NCBI GenBank assembly: GCA_965248995.1
Contig: CBDFKY010000004.1
Coordinates: forward strand, 62,001-126,000
Source: CBDFKY01 sp965248995
GTDB taxonomy: Bacteria; Pseudomonadota; Alphaproteobacteria; Rickettsiales; UBA998
Reading direction: 5' to 3'
Length of the DNA: 64,000 nucleotides
Shown: positions 41,842-50,492 of the stretch, piece by piece
Layout: each line of letters starts with the position of its first letter
Numbering within the stretch: the stretch's first letter is position 1
Position numbers and translations under genes: made by a program
Notes under the pieces: generated by a model
The model's database searches: none
Seen by the model: the letters and a program-made list of their open reading frames with translations, nothing else
What the model was told of the DNA's origin: nothing

Positions 41842-44800
41842 TTATCTCGGCATCCATACACGCACCAGAGAGAGCAGTTTTTCCACGTCGAGCGGCTTCG
41901 CCATATAGTCGTTGGCGCCGGCTTCCAGACAACGCTCCTGATCGTCGCGCATCGCCTTGGCGGTCAGCATGATGATCGGAAGCTTCTTCCATTCCTTGCG
42001 TTTGCGGATTTCACGGGTCGCGGTGAGACCGTCCATTTCCGGCATCATGACGTCCATCAGTATCATATCCACCAGCGGCGCCGTCTGTTTTTCCAATGCC
42101 TGTAATGCCTCAAGCCCGTTGCGTGCGATCTGAAGAATTGCCCCGTGCGCTTCCAGCAGGCTGGTCAGCGCGTAGATATTGCGCACGTCGTCCTCCACGA
42201 TCAGGATATGGCGTCCTTCCAGCATTTCATCGCGGTTGCGCACTTTCTCCAGCATCCGCTGCTGTTCGGGTGCCAGCTCGGAGACGACCTGATGCAGGAA
42301 CAGGGTCACTTCGTCCAGCAGCCGTTCAGGGGACTTCGCTCCTTTGATGATGATGGATTTGGAATAGCGCCGAAGCTTCTGTTCATCGTCGCGGGAAAGG
42401 TCGCGGCCAGTATAGACGATCACCGGCGGGAAGGAATACGCGTCCTCCTGGCTCAATGTTTCCAGCAGGGAATATCCTGAAGCGTCGGGCAGGGAGAGAT
42501 CGAGCACCATGCAGTCGAAGGTGGACCGCTTCAATGCCTCCAGACATTCCGCCGCCGTGCCGACGCCGACCGTCTCGACATCCTGCGAGGCGAGCAGTTT
42601 TTCCACGCTTGCGCGCTGCGTCTCGTCGTCTTCCACCACCAGTATGCGGCGCATCCGCTGTTCCAGCCGGTTTTCCAGTTGCCGGAAGGTGGCTGCCAGC
42701 TGTTCGCGCTGCACAGGCTTGATCATGTAACCGACCGCGCCCAGGGAAAGCGCCGTCTGCGCATGATCGTTGGCGGAAATGACGTGCACGGGAATGTGCC
42801 GGGTGCGCGCATCGCGCTTCAGGCGGTCCAGTACCGAGAGGCCGGAATGGTCGGGCAGGCCGACATCGAGCAGGATGGCACTCGGCAGATATTGCTTGGC
42901 CATCGCCAGCGCATCCTCGGCATGGTTGGCGATCAGGCAGTGAAAATCCAGTTCCACGGCCAGATCGTAGAGGATGCGCGCGAACGACGCATCGTCTTCC
43001 ACGACCAGGATGATCCGCCTGCCGCCGCTCAACGTTTCGCGATCGTCCGGCACCGTCTTTATGGAGATGGATTTAGGGGCGGGCGATTCTGACGGTTTAT
43101 CAGGCAAGGCGGCAGGAGCGGGCGTTCTTGGCTGCACGTTTTGTGCGTCGAACGTCTGCGGAATGATGAGGGTGAATCGGCTGCCTTTGCCGGACGCGCT
43201 TTCCAGCTCGATAAACCCGCCAAGCAGCCGGGCCAGCTGGCGTGAGATGGAAAGCCCCAGGCCGGTGCCACCGTATTTCCGGCTGATCGTCCCGTCCGCC
43301 TGCCGGAAGGCTTCGAACACCGCCTGCTGCTGTTCCTCGGAAATCCCGATGCCGGTATCGACCACCGACAGCGCGATATGATCGGGCGCCCGCGCCGTGA
43401 TGGAGAGCGTCACCTGACCGCGCTCCGTAAACTTGAACGCGTTGGAGAGGAGATTCTTCAAAATCTGTTCCAGCCGCTGCGGATCGGTTTCCAATGATGC
43501 CGGAGCATTCTCCAGATCGGTCAGGAAACGGACGCCCTTCTGTTCGGCGATCGGATCGAACATGCGGTGCATATCATCGGCTATGCGTGAAACCTGCCAG
43601 CGTTGCGGGTGGATTTCCATATGACCAGCCTCGATCTTGGAAAGGTCCAGGATGTCGTTGATCAACGTCAGCAGATCGTTGCCGGATGACTGGATGGTTC
43701 TGGCATAATTGACCTGTTCTTCCGTTAGATTACCATCCCGGTTGTCGGCGAGCAGTTTAGAGAGAATCAGCGAGGAATTGAGCGGAGTGCGCAGTTCATG
43801 GCTCATGTTGGCCAGGAAATCCGATTTATAGCGGCTCGCCTGCTCCAGCTCCTGCGCTTTCGCATGGACGGTGGCGTTGGAATAAGCGAGGTCCTCCTTC
43901 TGGCGTTCGAGAATCTGTGCCTGTTCCTCCAGCTGCGCGTTGTTCTGCTCCATTTCCACCTGCTGCTGTTCCAGCCGGGTCTGCGATTCCTTCAGGGCAC
44001 GGCTCTGCTCTTCCAGCTCTTCGTTGGAAACACGCAGTTCCTCACTCTGGGCCTGCAGTTCCTCGGATTGGCGCTGCGTTTCTTCCAGGAAATTCTGCAG
44101 GTGCGCGCGGTAGTCGGCGGAACGCACCGCGACGCCGAGCGGTTCTGAGATCTGTTCCAGAAATTCCAGCGTCAAGGGGTGCATGGGGTGGACGAAACCG
44201 AGTTCGATCACCGCGTTGATGCCTCCGTCCATCCGGGTGGGCGCGATGACCAGCTGGCGCGGCTTGCCCTGCCCCAGCGCCGAGCCGAGCGTCAGGTAAT
44301 CGTCCGGCACATCGCGGATGACCACAGCGCTTCCGTCGCGGGCGACCTGGCCCAGCAGGCCTTCACCCGGTTTGAAACTCGCCGGGATGGAGGCTTCCGC
44401 CGGGATACCGTAATTCGCTTTTTTCTCATATCCCTTGTCGCCCCGGATATAGAAGGCACCGGCGTGGGCGTCCAGGTTGCGGGCCAGAAAGCTCAGCAGA
44501 TGATTACCCAGCTGGGTGACATCCTGCTCACCGGCTATCGCCTCGCTGAGACCCAGCTGGCCGGATTGCAGCCATTGCTGGCGGGCGCGAGCGCGTTCCG
44601 AGCGCTGCATCATCAGTCCGATAGCCACGGCCAGCGCAACGCCCAGAAACGCCGACAGGATCCCCGACGTGACGGCGACGCGGTACGCACCCGCCATTTC
44701 CTCCAGACGTTTGTCGCGCAATTCGCGTTCCTGCCGCTGCATGTCGCCGATCTGCTTGCGAATCGCGTCCATATCGTTCTTGCCGCGGTCGGTCAGGACG

Positions 44801-45240
44801 ACTTCCTGCGCGGCTTCAAATCCGTGATTGCGCCGCAGGTCGACCGTTTGGTGCAGTTCGTCGAATTTTGCTTTTGCATGGTTGCGAAGGGATGTCATGC
44901 GTACTTTTTGTTCCGCATCGTCGGCGATCAGTTCCTGCAGGCGGTTCATCTGCACGTCTATCGTGTTGGTCGCGTCGTTGAAAGGCTCCAGGTACCGGTC
45001 GTTGCCGGTGATCACGTAGCCGCGCTGGCCCGTCTCCGCATCCTTGATGAGGCTCTGCACTTCGTCAAGACTGCCGATGATATCATATGAACGCGTCACC
45101 CGCGTCGTGTTACGATCGAGTACCTGGATATTCCAGTAGGAAACCGTACCGCTGGCAATGAAGAAAACGATCGCCGCCAGAATCCCGAAAGGCGAGGAAT
45201 GACGTTGGTGGACGGAAGTGTGAGACACCTGTTTAGACAT
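41842..45240 (-). CDS. multi-sensor hybrid histidine kinase (CHASE3-GAF-HisKA-HATPase-3 REC)
   Basis: Encodes 1132 residues. Two membrane helices (about 18-37 and 188-211) bracket a periplasmic CHASE3 domain. Then follow a GAF domain (about 225-375), a Gln/Glu-rich coiled coil (about 380-470) and HisKA with His481 (ANMSHELRTPLNS). The HATPase has NLLSNAFKFTERG, DTGIGI and GGTGLGLSI. Three receivers follow, with acceptors in AILLDVGLPDHSG, CMVLDLSLPDASG and MILMDVMMPEMDG. It heads the kinase-cheR-cheB-kinase operon. The architecture matches alphaproteobacterial stress-signalling kinases; the signal is unknown. Confidence 0.94.
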   Translation of the reverse strand: MSKQVSHTSVHQRHSSPFGILAAIVFFIASGTVSYWNIQVLDRNTTRVTRSYDIIGSLDEVQSLIKDAETGQRGYVITGNDRYLEPFNDATNTIDVQMNRLQELIADDAEQKVRMTSLRNHAKAKFDELHQTVDLRRNHGFEAAQEVVLTDRGKNDMDAIRKQIGDMQRQERELRDKRLEEMAGAYRVAVTSGILSAFLGVALAVAIGLMMQRSERARARQQWLQSGQLGLSEAIAGEQDVTQLGNHLLSFLARNLDAHAGAFYIRGDKGYEKKANYGIPAEASIPASFKPGEGLLGQVARDGSAVVIRDVPDDYLTLGSALGQGKPRQLVIAPTRMDGGINAVIELGFVHPMHPLTLEFLEQISEPLGVAVRSADYRAHLQNFLEETQRQSEELQAQSEELRVSNEELEEQSRALKESQTRLEQQQVEMEQNNAQLEEQAQILERQKEDLAYSNATVHAKAQELEQASRYKSDFLANMSHELRTPLNSSLILSKLLADNRDGNLTEEQVNYARTIQSSGNDLLTLINDILDLSKIEAGHMEIHPQRWQVSRIADDMHRMFDPIAEQKGVRFLTDLENAPASLETDPQRLEQILKNLLSNAFKFTERGQVTLSITARAPDHIALSVVDTGIGISEEQQQAVFEAFRQADGTISRKYGGTGLGLSISRQLARLLGGFIELESASGKGSRFTLIIPQTFDAQNVQPRTPAPAALPDKPSESPAPKSISIKTVPDDRETLSGGRRIILVVEDDASFARILYDLAVELDFHCLIANHAEDALAMAKQYLPSAILLDVGLPDHSGLSVLDRLKRDARTRHIPVHVISANDHAQTALSLGAVGYMIKPVQREQLAATFRQLENRLEQRMRRILVVEDDETQRASVEKLLASQDVETVGVGTAAECLEALKRSTFDCMVLDLSLPDASGYSLLETLSQEDAYSFPPVIVYTGRDLSRDDEQKLRRYSKSIIIKGAKSPERLLDEVTLFLHQVVSELAPEQQRMLEKVRNRDEMLEGRHILIVEDDVRNIYALTSLLEAHGAILQIARNGLEALQALEKQTAPLVDMILMDVMMPEMDGLTATREIRKRKEWKKLPIIMLTAKAMRDDQERCLEAGANDYMAKPLDVEKLLSLVRVWMPR

Positions 45241-45399
45241 GAAAAGCCCGGAATTGACGCAGTAAACTGGATATTAACGAAAACCGCCTGTAAAGATGCC
45301 ATAAGTAATTGTTTGCGGCATCTCCCATGCGTATGGCTTTTTTCGCTCAACATATGGTGTTCCGCAGGCACGCCGTCACAGGATTGCGGGCCGGGGTGA

Positions 45400-46647
45400 T
45401 CACACCAGATGCGCCCATCCTTCCAGCGTCAGGCTGTTCGTACCGAAAGCGAGAGTAAGGTCGTGACCATGTTCCGTCACGCCGGTGGCCATGGCGATCA
45501 GGTGATGCAGGTCATTCAGATTATCCACCCTGATATTATGCGTATCCACCGCACCGGCAAAAAACACGAACCGGTCGCCTTCAGATAAAGAAAAATTCGT
45601 GACCGTGTCATGGCCGAAACCGGACTTGAACAGCAAGACATCCGCCTGTGCGCCGCCTGTCAAGATATCGTTACCGGTGCCGCCGTCCAGCAGGTTATGG
45701 CCCGCTCCGCCGAACAGCACGTCGTTTCCCTGCTGGCCGCTGATCGTATCATCGCCCGCTCCTCCGATCACCGTATCATTTCCCGCACCCGCCTCGATAC
45801 GCGCGGAACCGGACCCTCCGATGATGCGATCGTCCCCGTTGCCCGCCACCAGATGCCCGGCGGGCGCGGAAGTGCCCAGCAGCGTATCGTTAGCGGAACT
45901 GCCGGTAGTGTTGGCAGGAAAGGGGGCAAAGCCGAACAGGTGGCCGGCATTGAGCAATGTCACGCTTTCATAAGGTGTCAGGACGATGGTAACCGCGTCA
46001 TGTCCGGCGTCGGCAATCTGGACGCCGTAATTATGCGCCAGCGCCTGAATCTCGGCTACGGAGGAAGCTTTCACGGTGGGAAGGGCTCCGAATATGTCCC
46101 TGAATGTCAGCGTATCGGTGCCGAAGGTGAAATCCGCGACCACGTCATGTCCGAAATTCGGCGTAAAACGGAAATTGTCGGCACCGCCTCCGCCGATCAG
46201 CACGTCGTCGCCGCCGCTGCCCAGAAGCAGGTCATCTCCCGCCGTTCCCTGAAATACACCGTTCTTTTCCGCGACCGGGATTTTTCCGCCGTCGGATACA
46301 TGGGCCCTGATGACCGCCTCACCCGAGGCCCGGTTTCCGAAATCATCCACGACATGGTAGGTGAAGCTGTCCGCCCCTTCATACCCTGCGTCCGTCGTAT
46401 AATACAGCATGTTGTTCGTTATTTCCAGTTTCCCTTCCCCTGCACCTTCGGCGGAGACCAGATGCAGCGTATCCCCGGGAGGAGCAGAGTCGTTGGCCAG
46501 TACGGCAATGGCGGTCTTCACGCCTGAAAACACTTCGGCCGTATCGTTTCGGATCACAAGTATGTTTTCCATTTTAGCAAGCGGCAGGCTTCTGCCGCCG
46601 GCCGTTTCTTCCGCGCCTGTTTTTTCCGTAATGCCGTAGTGAACCAT
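45400..46647 (-). CDS. RTX (haemolysin-type calcium-binding) repeat protein
   Basis: Encodes 415 residues. Residues about 37-112 form a cadherin/Ig-like module (AIAVLANDS, YYTTDAGYEGADSFTYHVVD). Two RTX blocks follow with GGxGxDxxx nonapeptides, GGGGADNFRF and a longer run (GNGDDRIIGGSGS, GAGNDTVIGGAGDDTISG, GQQGNDVLFGGAGHNLLDG). These bind calcium outside the cell. The absence of a Sec signal and the C-terminal hydrophobic end (LTLAFGTNSLTLEGWAHLV) suit type I secretion. No dedicated type I ABC/HlyD pair is adjacent, so export would use a distant system. The function could be surface or matrix-related. Confidence 0.88.
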   Translation of the reverse strand: MVHYGITEKTGAEETAGGRSLPLAKMENILVIRNDTAEVFSGVKTAIAVLANDSAPPGDTLHLVSAEGAGEGKLEITNNMLYYTTDAGYEGADSFTYHVVDDFGNRASGEAVIRAHVSDGGKIPVAEKNGVFQGTAGDDLLLGSGGDDVLIGGGGADNFRFTPNFGHDVVADFTFGTDTLTFRDIFGALPTVKASSVAEIQALAHNYGVQIADAGHDAVTIVLTPYESVTLLNAGHLFGFAPFPANTTGSSANDTLLGTSAPAGHLVAGNGDDRIIGGSGSARIEAGAGNDTVIGGAGDDTISGQQGNDVLFGGAGHNLLDGGTGNDILTGGAQADVLLFKSGFGHDTVTNFSLSEGDRFVFFAGAVDTHNIRVDNLNDLHHLIAMATGVTEHGHDLTLAFGTNSLTLEGWAHLV

Positions 46648-46817
46648 ATCATTTTCCTTTTGTTTGACGAGGTGAGTGAATCAACCAATGAACATGAGAA
46701 ATAACAAGACAAAAGTGCCGCATGAAAAAGGAAGACGCGCCATTTCCACGATAATTTCCCGGAATGAACAGTTTCGCGGCCCGCGACGATCACCCGTTAC
46801 TTCGAAATATAGGGGCC

Positions 46818-48605
46818 TTACGCTGCTTCCGCGTGCAACGCGTCCAAAAACAATCGGCCATAACGCTCGAGCTTGGTCTGGCCGACACCGCTGATCGTGG
46901 CGAACTCCTGCAGGTCGGATGGTTTGCGGTCGGCGATCTCCAGCAGCGTGCGGTCGTGGAATATGACGTAGGGCGGGACGCTCTGGGAACGGGCCAGTTC
47001 CAGGCGGAGCGCCTTGAGGCGCGTAAAAAGCGGCTCGTCGGTGGTGGAGGCGGCCGCCTTGTCGACCGGAACCTTGCGGAGGGCGGGGGTGGCGCGGCGC
47101 AGGTTGATCGATTGTTTTTCTTTAAGGAACTTCATGCTTTGTTCCGTGAGATACAGACCGCCATGCTCGGCGACATTCACCGTCAGCAAGTTTTGCGTGA
47201 CCAGCTGGCGAAAAATGCTCTGCCATTCCTGCCTGTTAAATTCGGTGCCGATGCCGAAAATGCTTAAGCGTTCATGGCCGAACTGCCGGACACGATCACT
47301 TATCTTGCCGAGCAGCAGTTCGATCAGGTAAGCGACACCGAAACGCTGGCCGCTGCGGTACACGCAGGAAAGCGCTTTCTGAGCGGCGACGGTGCCGTCG
47401 AACGTCTCGGGCGGGGCGTTGCAGTTGTCACAGTTGCCGCAGGCCGTGGCGTGATCACCGAAATAGCCGAGCAGTACCTGACGGCGGCAGCAGGCCGCTT
47501 CACACAGGCCGAGCAGGGCGTTCAGTTTCTGATGCTCGATACGCTTCTGGGCGTCGGGCGCGCCGGAATCCTCGATAAACTGGCGCTGCATAACCGCGTC
47601 GCTCATGCCATACAGCATGAGAGCTTCGGACGGCAGGCCGTCCCGACCGGCGCGGCCCGTTTCCTGATAGTAGGCCTCGATGTTTTTGGGGATATTAAGA
47701 TGGATGACAAAACGCACGTCGGGCTTGTCGATTCCCATGCCGAACGCGATGGTGGCGACCATGACCGTCTGTTCCTCACGCAGAAAGCGCTGCTGGTTGC
47801 GGGCGCGTACCTCCGAAGGCAGACCGGCATGGTAAGGCATGGCGTTATACCCCTCAAATGCGAGCCATGTGGCGGTTTCCTCGACGGACTGGCGGGACAG
47901 GCAGTAGATAATTCCGCTTTTACCCTTCTGGCGTTCCTGCAGGAACCGGAGAATCTGCTGTCTGGGCTTTTCTTTGGCGAGAACGGTGTAATGGATGTTG
48001 GGCCGGTCGAAACCGGCGATGAAACTTTTACCGTTCCGCAGGCCGAGGCGCTCGACGATATCCTTTCGGGTCGGGCCGTCGGCGGTGGCGGTCAGGGCGA
48101 TGCGTGGAATATTCGGATAACGGGCGCCGAGCAGTTCGAGCTGGATATAATGCGGGCGGAAATCATGGCCCCACGTCGAGACGCAGTGCGCCTCGTCGAT
48201 GGCGAAGAGAGCGATGGGCGTCTCATCCAGCATATGGAGGAAATCGTCCATCAGCAGCCTCTCGGGCGCGACATACAGCATATCCAGCGTTCCTTCCCGC
48301 AGCTGGCGGCGCACGGCGGCGGCCTCGCCCGCCGTAATGCCGGAATGGAGGGCGCCAGCCCGGATGCCGAGCTGAAGCAGGGCTTCCACCTGATCCTGCA
48401 TCAGCGCGATCAACGGGGAGATGATGATGCCGACACCCTGGCGGCAAAGCGCCGGAATCTGGTAGCAAAGCGATTTACCGCCGCCCGTCGGCATGAGTAC
48501 GAAAGCGCTCCCGCCGGCGATCACATGATCGATGATCTCCTGCTGTTCGCCCCGGAAACTGTCGTAACCGTAGATGTTGTTGAGAATAGAGAGAGGATCG
48601 GGCAT
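46818..48605 (-). CDS. recQ: ATP-dependent DNA helicase RecQ
   Basis: Encodes 595 residues, the standard length. It unwinds DNA 3'-5' in recombination and fork repair. Visible motifs are FRGEQQEIIDH (motif 0), MPTGGGKSLCYQIPAL (motif I), AIDEAHCVSTWGHDFRP (motif II), TATADGPTRKDIVERL (motif III) and the motif VI region QETGRAGRDGLPSEAL. The zinc-binding cysteines (CEAACCRRQ, ACGNCDNC), a winged helix and a C-terminal HRDC domain (FTRLKALRLELARSQSVPPY) are all present. It is divergent from tamA. Confidence 0.96.
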   Translation of the reverse strand: MPDPLSILNNIYGYDSFRGEQQEIIDHVIAGGSAFVLMPTGGGKSLCYQIPALCRQGVGIIISPLIALMQDQVEALLQLGIRAGALHSGITAGEAAAVRRQLREGTLDMLYVAPERLLMDDFLHMLDETPIALFAIDEAHCVSTWGHDFRPHYIQLELLGARYPNIPRIALTATADGPTRKDIVERLGLRNGKSFIAGFDRPNIHYTVLAKEKPRQQILRFLQERQKGKSGIIYCLSRQSVEETATWLAFEGYNAMPYHAGLPSEVRARNQQRFLREEQTVMVATIAFGMGIDKPDVRFVIHLNIPKNIEAYYQETGRAGRDGLPSEALMLYGMSDAVMQRQFIEDSGAPDAQKRIEHQKLNALLGLCEAACCRRQVLLGYFGDHATACGNCDNCNAPPETFDGTVAAQKALSCVYRSGQRFGVAYLIELLLGKISDRVRQFGHERLSIFGIGTEFNRQEWQSIFRQLVTQNLLTVNVAEHGGLYLTEQSMKFLKEKQSINLRRATPALRKVPVDKAAASTTDEPLFTRLKALRLELARSQSVPPYVIFHDRTLLEIADRKPSDLQEFATISGVGQTKLERYGRLFLDALHAEAA

Positions 48606-48692
48606 TTTGGCACTATATCGTCATTCCAGAAAAATGCTCCATTTTTTGTCCGGGTAAAAAATACTTTTAAATAAGAATCTCATTCCTTTTTT

Positions 48693-50492
48693 ATGGTAAA
48701 CCTTGTTTTTGCCAAAATGGTCATGCGTTTCCTCCTCCTTTCTGTATTGCTCTGTCTTGTCAGTATTCCCGCGCAGGCAGGATGGTGGCCGTTCGGTGAA
48801 AAAGGCATGGACTATACCATCATCATCGAAGGCGTGGACAGTGAAACGCTGGCTTGGTTCAACACGTTGAAACTTACTCAAAAAAACGAACAGCATCCGC
48901 CGGAAACCATGGAAGATCTGGAGCAGGAAAGCGGTAGTCTGGAACAGCGCCTGAATCTGGCGTTGAAAGCCCACGGGTATTATGAGGCGCAGATTGACGT
49001 CAGACTTGATAAAAACGCAGTTCCGCCGTTGCTGCATTACAGCATCACGCCGGGACCGCGTACCCTTATTTCCCACGTCGCGCTGGAATGGCAGGGCGGT
49101 GAGATTCCGGATATACGTACCGACCATCTCAAGCTGCAGGCGGGAGACGCCATGGATGCGGACGCTGTCGGCGTTGATGCCGTCACGCTCCGCGATGCCG
49201 TCGGCAAGGATACGTGCCTGCTTTCCCTGTCCGTGCACCCGGTGTTGCGGGTGGATGAGAAAACGCATGACGCGGTGCTGGTCTACCAGATAAAGCACGG
49301 ACCCCGCGCCAATTTCGGTACGGTGAAGATTACCGGCACCCGACGTACCCGTCCTGCCGCGGTTGAACGCTACCTTACGTTCAAACGCGGCGAATGTTTT
49401 ACGGCTGCAAAGATCGAGAGCTCACAGGCCGCCCTGTTCGGTTCACAGTTATTCGCAAGCGTGGATATCACTCCGGCGAACGGAGTGGATGGACATGGCG
49501 AGGCGCCTGTCCGCGTCAATGTGAAAGAACGCGCTTCGCATACGTTGAGTGCGGGAGCGAATTACGCGACCGATAAGGGCGTGGGCTTCAAGGGCGGCTG
49601 GGAGGACCGCAATTTTTCCGGCGGCGGGGAGAAAGTCAATGCAGGCGCCACACTTGCAGAGCAGGAGCAGTCGCTTACGCTGACGGAGCGAATCCCCGGT
49701 TTCCGGCGCGATGACCAGACGCTTAATCTCACCGGAGGGGTCACGCATGAAGATACGGACGCTTATACGTCCAACGCGTTCAACGTCAGCGCCGGGCTGG
49801 AGCGACGCCTTTCCAAGACGCTCAACGGCGGATTGGGTATCGGTTATGATCTTAAACGCACCGACGACGTCCGTAACGGTGCGCAGTCCTATTCGCTGAT
49901 TTCCCTGCCGCTGTTCGCGGAATATGAAACACGCGACAACGCCACCGATGCCCGCCGGGGCATCTTTGCGAGGCTCAACGCCACGCCGTATCAGGATATG
50001 CTTGATCCGAGCCTGCATTTCCTGAAAACCACCCTGACCGGCCAGACGTATTTCAGCAGCGACGTGTTCTGGAAACCAACGCTTGCTTTGCGCGGCTCCA
50101 TCGGCAGCATCGCCGGTTCGTCCTACCACGACCTGCCGGCGGATCTGCGCTATTACGCCGGCGGCGGCGGTTCGGTACGGGGCTATGCGTATCAATCGCT
50201 CAGCCCGCGGCTGAACGGCCAGTCCATCGGCGGCGGCAGCCTGCTGGAATTCTCGGCGGAAGGGCGGTTGCGTTTTACCGATACGATCGGCGGGGTCGCG
50301 TTTCTGGACGCGGGGAACGCCTATGACAGCAGTTTTCCCGGCGCCGGTAAACTGTATTACGGCACCGGCGTCGGTGCGCGTTATTACTCCGCCATCGGCC
50401 CGATTCGGCTGGATGTCGGCGTACCGATCAACCGCGGTGACGTGGATACCGGCGCGTATCAGCTGTATGTCAGCATCGGGCAGGCGTTCTGA
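48693..50492 (+). CDS. tamA: TamA-like outer-membrane assembly protein
   Basis: Encodes 599 residues; starts at 48717 and 48723 are also possible and give a cleaner signal peptide (MRFLLLSVLLCLVSIPAQA). POTRA-type domains follow (about 30-250; GYYEAQIDV, GPRANFGTVKITGTRRT), then a 16-strand barrel of the Omp85 family with the YYAGGGGSVRGYAYQSLSP lid loop (RGY motif) and a C-terminal aromatic strand ending AF. It partners TamB to insert outer-membrane proteins and move phospholipids. The TGA overlaps the tamB ATG (TGATG), so the pair is coupled. It is divergent from recQ. Confidence 0.93.
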   Translation: MVNLVFAKMVMRFLLLSVLLCLVSIPAQAGWWPFGEKGMDYTIIIEGVDSETLAWFNTLKLTQKNEQHPPETMEDLEQESGSLEQRLNLALKAHGYYEAQIDVRLDKNAVPPLLHYSITPGPRTLISHVALEWQGGEIPDIRTDHLKLQAGDAMDADAVGVDAVTLRDAVGKDTCLLSLSVHPVLRVDEKTHDAVLVYQIKHGPRANFGTVKITGTRRTRPAAVERYLTFKRGECFTAAKIESSQAALFGSQLFASVDITPANGVDGHGEAPVRVNVKERASHTLSAGANYATDKGVGFKGGWEDRNFSGGGEKVNAGATLAEQEQSLTLTERIPGFRRDDQTLNLTGGVTHEDTDAYTSNAFNVSAGLERRLSKTLNGGLGIGYDLKRTDDVRNGAQSYSLISLPLFAEYETRDNATDARRGIFARLNATPYQDMLDPSLHFLKTTLTGQTYFSSDVFWKPTLALRGSIGSIAGSSYHDLPADLRYYAGGGGSVRGYAYQSLSPRLNGQSIGGGSLLEFSAEGRLRFTDTIGGVAFLDAGNAYDSSFPGAGKLYYGTGVGARYYSAIGPIRLDVGVPINRGDVDTGAYQLYVSIGQAF

